From CAZSLC01 sp964607675 (lineage in GTDB: Bacteria > Bacteroidota > Bacteroidia > Bacteroidales > UBA932), in contig CAZSLC010000009.1 of NCBI GenBank assembly GCA_964607675.1, forward strand, positions 4,780-68,779: a stretch of 64,000 nucleotides of DNA. Reading direction: 5' to 3'. The notes below the pieces were generated by a model. The model worked only from the letters and a program-made list of their open reading frames with translations. It had not been told where the DNA came from and searched no databases. Positions within the stretch are counted from its first letter, which is position 1, and each line of letters begins with the position of its first letter. Below, piece after piece: positions 45,643 to 55,634 of the stretch. The translations under genes were made by a program, and so were the position numbers.

Positions 45643-48600
45643 ATGAAAAAAATCAGACTTTTTATGACAGGTCTGCTTCTTGTACTTACTGCATCAATTT
45701 ATGGGCAGAATAGACAAGTTAGTGGAACTGTTACTGATGTAAGTACAGGAGGGGCTATCCCCTTCGCTTCTGTGCAAATTAAGGGCACAATGATTGGTAC
45801 TACTACCGATGAATTAGGTAAATATGTCATCAGTGCACCGACTGATGGCGTTTTGATTTTCAGCTTTGTTGGATACACAACAACTGAAGTATCTATTTTA
45901 AATCGCCAAGTAGTGGATGTTCATCTCTCACCAGATGCTATCAATTTGGAGGATGTTCTTGTGGTTGCATATGGAACAGCAAAAAAAGAATCATTTACTG
46001 GTTCTGCTGCTGTAGTTAAATCTGAAAAACTTGAAAAAAGGACAGTTTCTAATATTACTAAAGCAGTTGAAGGACTTGCTACTGGTGTGCAAACAACATC
46101 TGGTAGTGGACAGCCTGGTGCCGGTTCTTCTGTTATTATTCGTGGCTTCGGTTCTTTGAGCGCATCTAGAGATCCTCTATATGTTGTAGATGGTATCCCA
46201 TATGATGGATCTATTTCTGCTATTAACCCTAATGACATCGAAAGCATGACTATTCTTAAAGATGCATCTGCTGGTGCTCTTTATGGAGCTCGTGGTGCTA
46301 ATGGTGTTGTGATGATTACCACTAAGAGAGGATCTGAGGGTACATTGACCGTTACATTGAAGGCTCAGGTTGGGGTTGCTTCAAGGGCAATTCCTCGTTA
46401 TGAGACACTTGATGCTTATCAATGGACAGAAGATACTTACTACATGTTCAAAAATGAATTTGTTGGTGAAGGGTATTCGTCAACTGTTGCTGGTCAAAAA
46501 GCAATGGATGCAATGGTTAGTGGAGCTCAAAGTGTTTTTGGAAACAATGCAAGGTTTAATCCTTTCTCAGTGCCAGCTAATGAGATTATTGATCAAACAA
46601 CTGGTCGTGTAAATAGTGGAGCTACCCTTAAATGGAGTGAAGATTGGCTTGATGCTGCTACTGCAAAAGCACCTATTCGTCAGGATTATCTTTTGACAGC
46701 AAATGGTGGTACCAAAAAAACTCACTATATGTTCTCTTTGGGTTTCTTGAATGAGGATGGTCTTGTAACAGAAACCAATTTCCGCAGATATTCAGGACGT
46801 GCTAATATTGATACACAAGTTAAGGATTGGTTAAAAACAGGCTTAAATGTTAACTTCTCTGCAAACTCTTCGAATATGACCGCATCTGGAACAAGTTCTG
46901 ATAGTAATACTTATTATTCGAATATATTCTATTCTTGTCAGCAAATGGCTCCAATTTATCCTCTTTATGAGAAAGATGCAAATGGAAATACTGTGTATGA
47001 TGAAAAAGGGAATGCCAAATACGAATGGGGTAAAGATCGTCCTGCAGGTGCAAGTGCAGGGTGGAACCCAATTGCTAACTTAAGAGTCGATAAGTATTTT
47101 AACCAACAAGATAACGTCAGTGGAAGAACATTTGTTGACGTTGGTGGCATGGAAACAGGAGCACTTAAAGGTTTAAAATTCAGTGTTAACTTCGGGTTTG
47201 ACTATAGAAATCAAAAATCAAAATCATATTACAATCCATTCTTTGGTAATGCTGAATCAACAAAAGGTGCTTTGTATATAACAGATGGACGTGTATTTAG
47301 TTATACCTTTAACCAACTTTTATCATACAATCGTACTTTTGGTAAACATAAAATTGATGCTCTTGTGGGTCATGAGTACTATAATTACAACTACCAATCT
47401 CTAAGTGCCTCAAAGACTGGATTTCCATTCGGAGAAATGTATGAATTAGCAGCTGCAACAACAATTGATGGAGCAAATTCATATCAAAACAATTATGGCA
47501 TTGAGTCTATTCTTTCAAGGGTGAATTACTCATTTGATGACAGATATTATGTTTCAGGATCTTATCGTCGTGATGGATCTTCAAGGTTCCACGAAGATAG
47601 CCGTTGGGGTGATTTCTGGTCAGCAGGAGCAAGCTGGAGGATATCACAAGAGAGTTGGTTGAAAGATACTAGATGGCTTAACAATCTAACATTAAAAGCC
47701 TCTTATGGGGTACAAGGTAATGATGCTATCGGTTCTTTATATGCATGGCAATCATTCTACAGTCTTGACTATCCTAACGGAGCTAACCCTGGTGCTGTAG
47801 TATCTTCTCTTGAGAGCAAACTACTGAAATGGGAAAAGAACGAAAACCTTAACATTGGTATCGAAGCTGCGTTGTTTGGAAGACTTTATCTAACACTTGA
47901 ATATTACAATCGTTTTACAAGAGATATGTTGATGAAATACCCTATGGCTCCATCTTTAGGATTTGATGGGTACAATAAAAACATCGGTAATATGAGAAAT
48001 AGTGGATTTGAACTCTCTATTTCTGGAGATATCATTAAGAAGGATAGATTCCGTTGGAATATGACTTTGATGGCTTCCACTGTTAAGAATACTGTTGTAA
48101 GTCTTGCTGACAAGCCTGAAATTATATCAGGTAATTATATTACTAAGGAAGGTGAAACCCTTAACTCTTTCTATCTTGCAGAGTCTGCTGGTGTTGATCC
48201 TGCAACAGGTAAAAAGTTGTATTGGGTATGGGATGAAGATAAGGATGGTGTAAAAAGTGAGAAATACATCTCAGATAGCTATACAAAAGCCCTTACTTGT
48301 AAATCTATTTCAGGTAGCCGTCTTCCTATCGTATATGGTTCATGGCAAAATGATTTGAGATTAGGAGATTTTGATCTAAACATAATGACAACTTACTCTA
48401 TAGGAGGGAAAATCTTAGATGGTACTTACTATGGACTTCTATATAGCCAATATTTAGGCACTGCTGCAAGTGTTGATAGACTAAAAGCTTGGAAACAACC
48501 AGGTGATATTACCTCTATCCCTAAAATTGAGACAGGAAAGAGTAATGAAATAGCAAGAACAAGTGATGAACTAGTTGATGCCTCTTATTTTGCTATTAAA

Positions 48601-48804
48601 AATATTACTTTGGGATACAATCTTCCTGGCAGATTAGCTAAAAAAATAGGAATGCACGCTGCAAGAGTTACTCTAACAGGGGATAACTTATTTATTTTTA
48701 CTGCTCGAAAAGGTTTGGACCCTCAATATAATTTCACTGGAAGTACAGGGTTCGTATATACACCTTCAAGAACTATCTCTATTGGTATAGATTTGAAATT
48801 TTAA
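45643..48804 (+). CDS. SusC/RagA-family TonB-dependent outer-membrane transporter 2
   Basis: A 1053-residue transporter. Signal MKKIRLFMTGLLLVLTASIYGQ, a carboxypeptidase-regulatory-like domain (about 25-100: VSGTVTDVSTGGAIPFASVQIKG), TonB-box-like segment (EDVLVVAYGTAKK), plug (about 120-230; VDGIPYDGSISAINPNDIES) and barrel ending in GIDLKF. It is clearly diverged from SusC 1 on the other strand. It heads an operon with a SusD-like protein and an additional lipoprotein. Substrate unknown. Confidence 0.95.
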   Translation: MKKIRLFMTGLLLVLTASIYGQNRQVSGTVTDVSTGGAIPFASVQIKGTMIGTTTDELGKYVISAPTDGVLIFSFVGYTTTEVSILNRQVVDVHLSPDAINLEDVLVVAYGTAKKESFTGSAAVVKSEKLEKRTVSNITKAVEGLATGVQTTSGSGQPGAGSSVIIRGFGSLSASRDPLYVVDGIPYDGSISAINPNDIESMTILKDASAGALYGARGANGVVMITTKRGSEGTLTVTLKAQVGVASRAIPRYETLDAYQWTEDTYYMFKNEFVGEGYSSTVAGQKAMDAMVSGAQSVFGNNARFNPFSVPANEIIDQTTGRVNSGATLKWSEDWLDAATAKAPIRQDYLLTANGGTKKTHYMFSLGFLNEDGLVTETNFRRYSGRANIDTQVKDWLKTGLNVNFSANSSNMTASGTSSDSNTYYSNIFYSCQQMAPIYPLYEKDANGNTVYDEKGNAKYEWGKDRPAGASAGWNPIANLRVDKYFNQQDNVSGRTFVDVGGMETGALKGLKFSVNFGFDYRNQKSKSYYNPFFGNAESTKGALYITDGRVFSYTFNQLLSYNRTFGKHKIDALVGHEYYNYNYQSLSASKTGFPFGEMYELAAATTIDGANSYQNNYGIESILSRVNYSFDDRYYVSGSYRRDGSSRFHEDSRWGDFWSAGASWRISQESWLKDTRWLNNLTLKASYGVQGNDAIGSLYAWQSFYSLDYPNGANPGAVVSSLESKLLKWEKNENLNIGIEAALFGRLYLTLEYYNRFTRDMLMKYPMAPSLGFDGYNKNIGNMRNSGFELSISGDIIKKDRFRWNMTLMASTVKNTVVSLADKPEIISGNYITKEGETLNSFYLAESAGVDPATGKKLYWVWDEDKDGVKSEKYISDSYTKALTCKSISGSRLPIVYGSWQNDLRLGDFDLNIMTTYSIGGKILDGTYYGLLYSQYLGTAASVDRLKAWKQPGDITSIPKIETGKSNEIARTSDELVDASYFAIKNITLGYNLPGRLAKKIGMHAARVTLTGDNLFIFTARKGLDPQYNFTGSTGFVYTPSRTISIGIDLKF

Positions 48805-48822
48805 TTAATACTGCATAATAAA

Positions 48823-50379
48823 ATGAAAAAAATATTTATATTATTATCAATCATTGGAGTCCTATCCTTATCAGGTTGTGCCAAGGGTACTCTTAATACG
48901 GACCCTACTGATAAGGTCTCTGGAACGACTGTCTTTTCTTCTGCAGACAATGCACTATCGGCAGTCAATGGTATATACAGATTGTTTTATACTGTAGGTT
49001 GGGGATCAGGTTGGGAACACGAAAATGGAGGATTCCCTGCTTTCAGACTCGTTTTTGACCTTATGGGTGAAGATCATATTATGGATAATTCTGGATCAGG
49101 ATGGTTCTGGTATGATTATAACTATGGGGTGTGGGGTGATTACACAAATAAAGCAGGTCGTCAATATAATGTATGGAATTTCTTCTATACTATTATTAGC
49201 AATGCAAACTACATTCTTGCTTATGAAAAGAGTGAACTATCAGGTGATAAAAATGTTATTGATTATGTAATGGCACAAGCATATGCAATCAGATCTTTTG
49301 CATATATGTGGTTGGTACAGTCTTTCCAACAAAATGATCCATCAAAACCAGGTGTTCCTCTCTACTTTGAGCCAACAGTTGCTGGTTCAGAAGGGGCAGG
49401 AAGAGGTACTGTTCAGAATGTTTATGATCAAGCTAATGCAGATATTGATAAAGCAATTGCCCTTTTTGAAGGAAGCAATCAAACTCAGATGCATAAATCT
49501 CATATTGATAAATATGTTGCTTATGGTCTAAAAGCAAGACATGCTCTTGTTCAACACGATTATGCTACTGCACTCGAAGCTGCAGAAAAAGCAATGAAAG
49601 GTGGTACGATAGCTAAATTTTCAGATATTAGGCATCTTAACAGCGTAGCAGTTAAAAATACCCTCTGGGGACTTGCTATTCAAACAGATCAAGCAATGGG
49701 CAATGGAGATTTATTTACCCATATGGATGCTGATTGTGGCTCTACTTATAGTAAGGGTAGGCACATTGTAAGTAACTGGCTCTACAACCAAATTCCTTCT
49801 ACCGATGCTCGTAAAGCTTGGTGGACTGCTCCAATTCCTGAAGATAATTGGGGAGATCCAGGTACTTCTAAAGGCTCATATAGATCATATTGTCAGACAA
49901 AGCATGTATTTATTGATGCAGCAGCGAAGACTGGTGACCACGTACTAATGAGAGTTGAAGAGATGTATTTAACTGCAGCTGAGGCTGCTTGTCACCTAAA
50001 ACAATATGCTAAAGCAGCACAATATGTATCTGAGGTTGGCAAATTGAGAGACAGTGATTATGCTAAGAGATTGGCTGGTTTTGTTGAATCAAGTGAATAT
50101 CAGAAAAATACTACTGCTCCTTTAGTTACTTTGATGGACGAGATTTTGTTCCAAAGAAGAGTTGAGTTGTGGAATGAAGTTCCAAGACTTCATGATCTTC
50201 AAAGACTTGGTCTTGGATTTAATCGTGATTGGGATGGTACTAATCATACAAAAACCATTAAAAGTGTTAATACTAACCCTGCTTCACCTGCATTTATTTT
50301 GTGGATTCCACAAGCTGAGTTTGATGGCAATGCAAATATGGATCCTAATGTGGATCAAAATCCAGATCAAAAATCGTAA
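48823..50379 (+). CDS. SusD/RagB-family nutrient-binding lipoprotein 2
   Basis: A 518-residue lipoprotein with signal MKKIFILLSIIGVLSLSGC (Cys19). TPR-type helical motifs are seen in QAYAIRSFAYMWLVQSFQQND and RVEEMYLTAAEAACHLKQYAKAAQYV, and the C-terminal RRVELWNEVPRLHDLQRLG is typical of the classical SusD/RagB family. It starts 18 bases after SusC 2 and should form the lid of that importer. It belongs to a different SusD subfamily from the copy at 36788-38251. Confidence 0.93.
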   Translation: MKKIFILLSIIGVLSLSGCAKGTLNTDPTDKVSGTTVFSSADNALSAVNGIYRLFYTVGWGSGWEHENGGFPAFRLVFDLMGEDHIMDNSGSGWFWYDYNYGVWGDYTNKAGRQYNVWNFFYTIISNANYILAYEKSELSGDKNVIDYVMAQAYAIRSFAYMWLVQSFQQNDPSKPGVPLYFEPTVAGSEGAGRGTVQNVYDQANADIDKAIALFEGSNQTQMHKSHIDKYVAYGLKARHALVQHDYATALEAAEKAMKGGTIAKFSDIRHLNSVAVKNTLWGLAIQTDQAMGNGDLFTHMDADCGSTYSKGRHIVSNWLYNQIPSTDARKAWWTAPIPEDNWGDPGTSKGSYRSYCQTKHVFIDAAAKTGDHVLMRVEEMYLTAAEAACHLKQYAKAAQYVSEVGKLRDSDYAKRLAGFVESSEYQKNTTAPLVTLMDEILFQRRVELWNEVPRLHDLQRLGLGFNRDWDGTNHTKTIKSVNTNPASPAFILWIPQAEFDGNANMDPNVDQNPDQKS

Positions 50380-50399
50380 TCATTTTAAAGTATAATAAC

Positions 50400-51194
50400 A
50401 TGAAAAAAACATATATTTTATTAATAGTTTGTCTCGGATTTATTTTTACTTCTTGCCAAAAAGAGGGGACAATCTATAAACCTGCTGCAGACCAACCTTG
50501 TATCTCATTTCCTTCCGAAATGGCAGTATATGACATGGTAGCTGCAGATGGCAACAAAATCATTGTTGAGATGAATAGAGGTAATATTGACGGAGCTTTA
50601 TCTGTTCCTGTTACTATCAAAGATGAAACTGGTGGAGTCTTTGTTCCAGAAAAGACAACATTTGACTTTGCTGATGGAGAAGGGAGAGCTTACATCACTT
50701 TTAATTACCCTGACATCAATAATTTCTTAGCCGAAGAGTATAAAATCGTTATTTCTGTGACAGATACAAAAATACTATCTCCATCTGGAGTTGGATCCAT
50801 AACTGTCTCTGCAAAACGTCAATTGACTTGGAACTTATTTAAGTCTGGCACGTATGTATCAGAATTCTTTGGAGATTGGGGTCAAGATCTTCTTGTAGCA
50901 GAAGAAGCCCCTTATCTTTTCAAATTCCCTGATTTATATGCTAAAGGCACCTCTTGGGGCTTTAAATTGAATGATGATAAATCAATAATTCCAGACGGTG
51001 TACTTACTGAAGAAGGATTGTATGATGCTCCAACTGGTTATAACCATAAAACATACGGACCTGTTTCGACATATACTGATCCATCTGTCAAAAACACATT
51101 TTTTGATAAAGAGGGGGGAAAGTCGCAATTTGTTAGATTTTTCTATGTTGATGCTGGTGGATTTGGTTGGTTTGCTGAGTCTTTCACTTTTTAA
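50400..51194 (+). CDS. Surface lipoprotein of the SusCD 2 operon, unknown function
   Basis: A 264-residue lipoprotein with signal MKKTYILLIVCLGFIFTSC (Cys19). Residues about 35-140 look like an immunoglobulin/Calx-beta-like fold (VPVTIKDETGGVFVPEKTTFDF...YKIVISVTDTKILSP); the remainder (about 145-264) is aromatic-rich with GTYVSEFFGDWG. It takes the position usually held by SusE/F-like or DUF4843-like surface binding proteins and may contribute to ligand capture. I cannot place it in a named family with confidence. Confidence 0.8.
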   Translation: MKKTYILLIVCLGFIFTSCQKEGTIYKPAADQPCISFPSEMAVYDMVAADGNKIIVEMNRGNIDGALSVPVTIKDETGGVFVPEKTTFDFADGEGRAYITFNYPDINNFLAEEYKIVISVTDTKILSPSGVGSITVSAKRQLTWNLFKSGTYVSEFFGDWGQDLLVAEEAPYLFKFPDLYAKGTSWGFKLNDDKSIIPDGVLTEEGLYDAPTGYNHKTYGPVSTYTDPSVKNTFFDKEGGKSQFVRFFYVDAGGFGWFAESFTF

Positions 51195-51217
51195 ACTATA
51201 CGTTTAGATTTTAATAT

Positions 51218-51246
51218 AAGTCTGGTATTTATTACCAGACTTTTTT
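51218..51246 (+). terminator. Rho-independent terminator of the SusCD 2 operon
   Basis: AAGTCTGGTA (51218-51227) pairs with TACCAGACTT (51233-51242) with a five-base loop and a six-T run. Confidence 0.88.
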
Positions 51247-51272
51247 ATTGTGGAATACATGAATAAAATTAT

Positions 51273-51306
51273 AAAAAAAGGGGAAACTGGACAGTTTCCC
51301 CTTTTT
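51273..51306 (-). terminator. Rho-independent terminator of the rpoBC operon
   Basis: AAAAAGGGGAAACTG (51275-51289) pairs with CAGTTTCCCCTTTTT (51292-51306). On the minus strand the stem runs into a T tract. It lies 25 bases past the rpoC stop. Confidence 0.88.
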
Positions 51307-51330
51307 GATTGTATTATGTAGCTCTGAAAA

Positions 51331-54300
51331 TTAGAGTCCTTGTTCTTCTTTTCTCCTTGCTACCATCTTTTTGTAATCATCCATAGATGCCACTATGAGT
51401 CTGTCATATTCTCTTTGACCAGTTCCTGCAGGAATTAGGTGTCCGCATATGACATTTTCTTTTAGCCCTTCGAGATAGTCAACTTTGCCTCTGATGGCAG
51501 CATCGCTCAAAACTTTTGTGGTCTCCTGGAACGAAGCAGCTGACATGAAGCTATTGGTACGTAATGCTGCACGAGTGATACCTTGTAATATTTGATTTGA
51601 AGTGGCAGGAACAGCATCACGAGCATCTACAAGTTTGAGATCCTGACGTTTGAGTATTGAATTTTCGTCTCGTAGTTTCCTTACGGTAATTATTTGACCT
51701 GCTTTCAATTCTTTTGAGTCACCAGCATCAAGAATTACTTTCTTGTCAAATACAGAATCGTTCTCTTCAATAAATTCCCATTTATCAACAAGCTGTTCGG
51801 GTAAAAATCTTGTATCACCAGGATCTACTATCTCAACTTTTCTCATCATTTGGCGAACAATGATTTCAAAGTGTTTGTCGTTGATTTTTACACCTTGCAT
51901 ACGATACACCTCTTGAACTTCATTGACTATATATTCTTGGACTTTTATAGGTCCTTGAATGGCTAATATGTCAGTAGGGGAGATAGAACCATCTGAAAGT
52001 GGCATACCTGCTCTGATATAGTCATTCTCTTGCACAAGAATCTGTTTTGATAGAGGAACAAGATACTTTTTCTCTTCCCCACTCTTTGAACGAACTACTA
52101 TCTCGCGATTGCCTCGTTTGATCTTCTCCATGTGTACTTCCCCATTGATTGCAGATACAATTGCAGGATTTGATGGATTCCTTGCCTCAAACAACTCTGT
52201 AACTCTTGGGAGACCACCTGTGATATCACCAGATTTTCCAATTGCACGAGGAATTTTTACGATGACATCTCCAGCTTTAACCTCTTGACCATTTTCTACC
52301 ATGATATGGGCACCGACAGGTAGGTTGTATTGTTTGAGCTCTGTCTCTCCGTTCATGATTTGTATGGTAGGGTTCTTTGATTTATCCCTTGATTCAATAA
52401 TTACCTTTTCACGGTGTAAAGAGAACTCATCTGTTGCCTCTTCTCTATATGTGGTCCCTTCTACAAGGCTGTCAAAGGCAACTGTTCCACTCATTTCTGT
52501 GATTGTTACTGCATTGTATGCGTCCCATTCGCAGATAAGCTCTCCCTTTGTTACGGCAACTCCATTTTTCTTATACAATTTGGCACCATATGGTATATTG
52601 TGTTGAGATAAAGTTATCTCTGTATTGGAGTCAATGATGTGCATCTCTGCTGTACGTCCGATAACCACATCGTAACTTCCCTTCTCTGATGTGTATGGTA
52701 CAGTTCTTAACTCTTCAAATACCAATTTACCATCATATCTCGCTACAATTTCAGATTCGGATGCGGTGCTGGATGCAGTACCACCGACGTGGAATGTACG
52801 AAGTGTAAGCTGTGTACCAGGCTCCCCAATGGACTGTGCTGCAATGACACCTACGACTTCCCCTCTTTCTACCATTCTGCCTGTCGCAAGGTTTCTACCA
52901 TAGCATTTTGCACAAACACCTTTTTTGGATTCGCATGTCAAAACCGACCTGATCTCAACTTGTTCAATTGGAAGGGAGTTGATTGTGGCTGCTATATCTT
53001 CATTGATTTCTTCTCCTGCAGAGACAATTAAGTCTCCAGTAAGAGGATTGTAGATGTCGTGAACAGATGTTCTACCAAGAATCCTATCGTAAAGAGATTC
53101 TACAATTTCATCTTTGTTTTTAATAGCAGTTGCTATTTGTCCTCTAAGTGTTCCACAATCTTCCTCGTTGATGATCACATCGTGTGATACGTCAACAAGA
53201 CGACGTGTAAGATATCCTGCGTCAGCTGTTTTTAGAGCTGTATCAGCAAGCCCTTTACGTGCACCGTGTGTTGAAATAAAGTATTCGAGAACTGACAATC
53301 CCTCTTTGAAGTTGGAAAGGATAGGGTTTTCAATAATCTCAGCACCTGCAGATCCTGATTTTTGAGGTTTGGCCATAAGTCCACGCATTCCGCATAGCTG
53401 TCTAATTTGCTCTTTAGATCCACGGGCACCTGAGTCAAGCATCATATAGATAGGATTAAATCCTTGTTGGTCAGTTTCAATTCTCTTAGTTACCATATTG
53501 GTAAGTCGTGAATTGGTATTTGTCCAAACGTCTATAATTTGATTGTATCTTTCGTTGTTTGTTATCAATCCGAAGTTGAAGCTTTGTTGTATGTTTTCTA
53601 CATCTTTATATCCAGCTTCAACCAATTGTTCTTTCTCTTCAGGAATAATAACATCTGCAAGGTTGAATGATAATCCACCTTTAAATGCCATTTTATATCC
53701 GATGCTCTTAATGTCATCAAGGAACTGAGCAGTGCGAGCTACCCCAGCCTTTTTAAGTACTGTCCCAATGATGTCACGAAGTGATTTTTTGGTTAATACT
53801 TCATTGATATAACCAACTTCTTCAGGAACAACTTGATTGAAGATTATTCTACCAATTGTGGTATCGTCTTTTAGGAAAGTACCCTTAGAAGGATCCATTG
53901 TGTCTTTTGGAAGTCTGATTATGACATTTGCATGTAAATCTACTTTCCCTTCGTTGTATGCGATAATAGCCTCTTCAGGTCCATAGAAACGCATGCCTTC
54001 CCCTTTTGCCCCTTTTCGTGGTTTGGTAATGTAATAAAGACCAAGAACCATGTCTTGTGAAGGAACTGTGATAGGAGCTCCGTTTGCAGGGTTAAGAATA
54101 TTGTGTGACCCTAACATTAGCAATTGGGCTTCTAAAATTGCTGCATTTCCTAACGGAAGGTGAACTGCCATTTGGTCTCCATCGAAGTCTGCGTTGAATG
54201 CAGTACATGCCAATGGGTGAAGTTGAATGGCTTTACCCTCTATAAGTTTTGGTTGAAATGCTTGGATACCGAGTCTGTGTAGGGTAGGGGCACGATTGAG

Positions 54301-55602
54301 TAACACAGGATGCCCTTTCATGACATTTTCAAGAATATCCCATATAACTGCATCTTTGCGATCCACTATTTTTTTAGCAGATTTAACAGTTTTAACAATA
54401 CCTCTCTCAATCAACTTACGGATGATAAACGGTTTGTATAGCTCTGCTGCCATAAATTTAGGAAGACCACATTCGTGCATCTTTAGTTCTGGGCCAACGA
54501 CAATTACAGACCGAGCTGAATAGTCCACGCGCTTACCAAGCAAGTTTTGACGGAAACGCCCTTGTTTCCCTTTTAAACTATCAGATAGAGACTTAAGTGT
54601 CCTGTTAGCTTCAGTTTTTACTGCATTTGATTTACGTGAATTGTCGAAAAGAGAGTCAACAGCCTCTTGGAGCATACGTTTCTCATTTCTAAGAATTACT
54701 TCAGGGGCTTTTATTTCTATTAATCTCTTAAGACGATTATTTCTTATTATAACTCTTCTGTATAGATCATTTAGATCTGATGTTGCAAATCTACCACCAT
54801 CAAGTGGCACCAATGGCCTCAAGTCTGGAGGAATAACAGGAACGACCTTTAAAATCATCCATTCAGGCTTGTTTGTCTCTTTGGATTCGCGGAAAGCCTC
54901 AATTACACTCAACCTTTTAAGAGCTTCTGCTTTTCTTTGTTGAGAGGTTTCTGTTTCTGTTTTGTGACGGAGACTAAATGATAACTCGTCAAGATCTATT
55001 CTCTTGAGAAGCTCATAAATAGCTTCAGCCCCCATTCCTGCAATGAATTTTTCAGGATCTTCATCGCTAAGTGTTTGGTTTTCTTTTGGTAAACCTTCAA
55101 GAACTGAAAGGTATTCATCCTCTGTTAAGAATGCATTTTCTTCGATGCCTTGTGAAGAAGCAGCTCCTGCCTGTATCACAACGTACCTTTCATAATAAAT
55201 GATTGATTCCAATTTTTTGGAAGGTATGCCGAGCAAGTATCCAATTTTATTTGGAGTTGAACGGAAGTACCAAATATGTGCTACTGGAACAGTAAGTTTA
55301 ATGTGTCCCATTCTTTCACGACGTACTTTCTTTTCCGTTACTTCAACTTCACATCTATCGCATACTATACCACGATAGCGAATCCTTTTGTATTTTCCGC
55401 AGTGACATTCGTAATCTTTTGATGGTCCGAAAATTCTCTCACAGAATAACCCGTCTCTTTCTGGTTTATATGTACGATAGTTAACAGTCTCTGGCTTGAG
55501 TACTTCCCCTGACGATCTTGCTAAAATATCGTCAGGAGAGGCAAGGCCTATTGTTATCTTGCTGAAATTGCTTTTAACCTTAATCTCTTTTTTAAAAGAC
55601 AT
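51331..55602 (-). CDS. rpoC: RNA polymerase beta' subunit
   Basis: A 1423-residue beta' subunit. The N-terminal zinc site is in [21 protein letters not shown], the catalytic [12 protein letters not shown] binds the active-site magnesium, and the second zinc site includes [13 protein letters not shown]. The C-terminus ([26 protein letters not shown]) includes the omega-binding region. Start ATG 55602, 32 bases after the rpoB stop. Full length for Bacteroidota. Confidence 0.99.
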   Translation of the reverse strand: MSFKKEIKVKSNFSKITIGLASPDDILARSSGEVLKPETVNYRTYKPERDGLFCERIFGPSKDYECHCGKYKRIRYRGIVCDRCEVEVTEKKVRRERMGHIKLTVPVAHIWYFRSTPNKIGYLLGIPSKKLESIIYYERYVVIQAGAASSQGIEENAFLTEDEYLSVLEGLPKENQTLSDEDPEKFIAGMGAEAIYELLKRIDLDELSFSLRHKTETETSQQRKAEALKRLSVIEAFRESKETNKPEWMILKVVPVIPPDLRPLVPLDGGRFATSDLNDLYRRVIIRNNRLKRLIEIKAPEVILRNEKRMLQEAVDSLFDNSRKSNAVKTEANRTLKSLSDSLKGKQGRFRQNLLGKRVDYSARSVIVVGPELKMHECGLPKFMAAELYKPFIIRKLIERGIVKTVKSAKKIVDRKDAVIWDILENVMKGHPVLLNRAPTLHRLGIQAFQPKLIEGKAIQLHPLACTAFNADFDGDQMAVHLPLGNAAILEAQLLMLGSHNILNPANGAPITVPSQDMVLGLYYITKPRKGAKGEGMRFYGPEEAIIAYNEGKVDLHANVIIRLPKDTMDPSKGTFLKDDTTIGRIIFNQVVPEEVGYINEVLTKKSLRDIIGTVLKKAGVARTAQFLDDIKSIGYKMAFKGGLSFNLADVIIPEEKEQLVEAGYKDVENIQQSFNFGLITNNERYNQIIDVWTNTNSRLTNMVTKRIETDQQGFNPIYMMLDSGARGSKEQIRQLCGMRGLMAKPQKSGSAGAEIIENPILSNFKEGLSVLEYFISTHGARKGLADTALKTADAGYLTRRLVDVSHDVIINEEDCGTLRGQIATAIKNKDEIVESLYDRILGRTSVHDIYNPLTGDLIVSAGEEINEDIAATINSLPIEQVEIRSVLTCESKKGVCAKCYGRNLATGRMVERGEVVGVIAAQSIGEPGTQLTLRTFHVGGTASSTASESEIVARYDGKLVFEELRTVPYTSEKGSYDVVIGRTAEMHIIDSNTEITLSQHNIPYGAKLYKKNGVAVTKGELICEWDAYNAVTITEMSGTVAFDSLVEGTTYREEATDEFSLHREKVIIESRDKSKNPTIQIMNGETELKQYNLPVGAHIMVENGQEVKAGDVIVKIPRAIGKSGDITGGLPRVTELFEARNPSNPAIVSAINGEVHMEKIKRGNREIVVRSKSGEEKKYLVPLSKQILVQENDYIRAGMPLSDGSISPTDILAIQGPIKVQEYIVNEVQEVYRMQGVKINDKHFEIIVRQMMRKVEIVDPGDTRFLPEQLVDKWEFIEENDSVFDKKVILDAGDSKELKAGQIITVRKLRDENSILKRQDLKLVDARDAVPATSNQILQGITRAALRTNSFMSAASFQETTKVLSDAAIRGKVDYLEGLKENVICGHLIPAGTGQREYDRLIVASMDDYKKMVARRKEEQGL

Positions 55603-55634
55603 ATCTTTGATTTTTCAAAATTCTAATACTCAAA

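Noticed and set aside
36788..51194. Polysaccharide-utilisation locus with glycan-degrading enzymes
   Set aside because: SusC/SusD pairs are present, but no glycoside hydrolase, polysaccharide lyase, sulfatase or carbohydrate esterase was found in the region.
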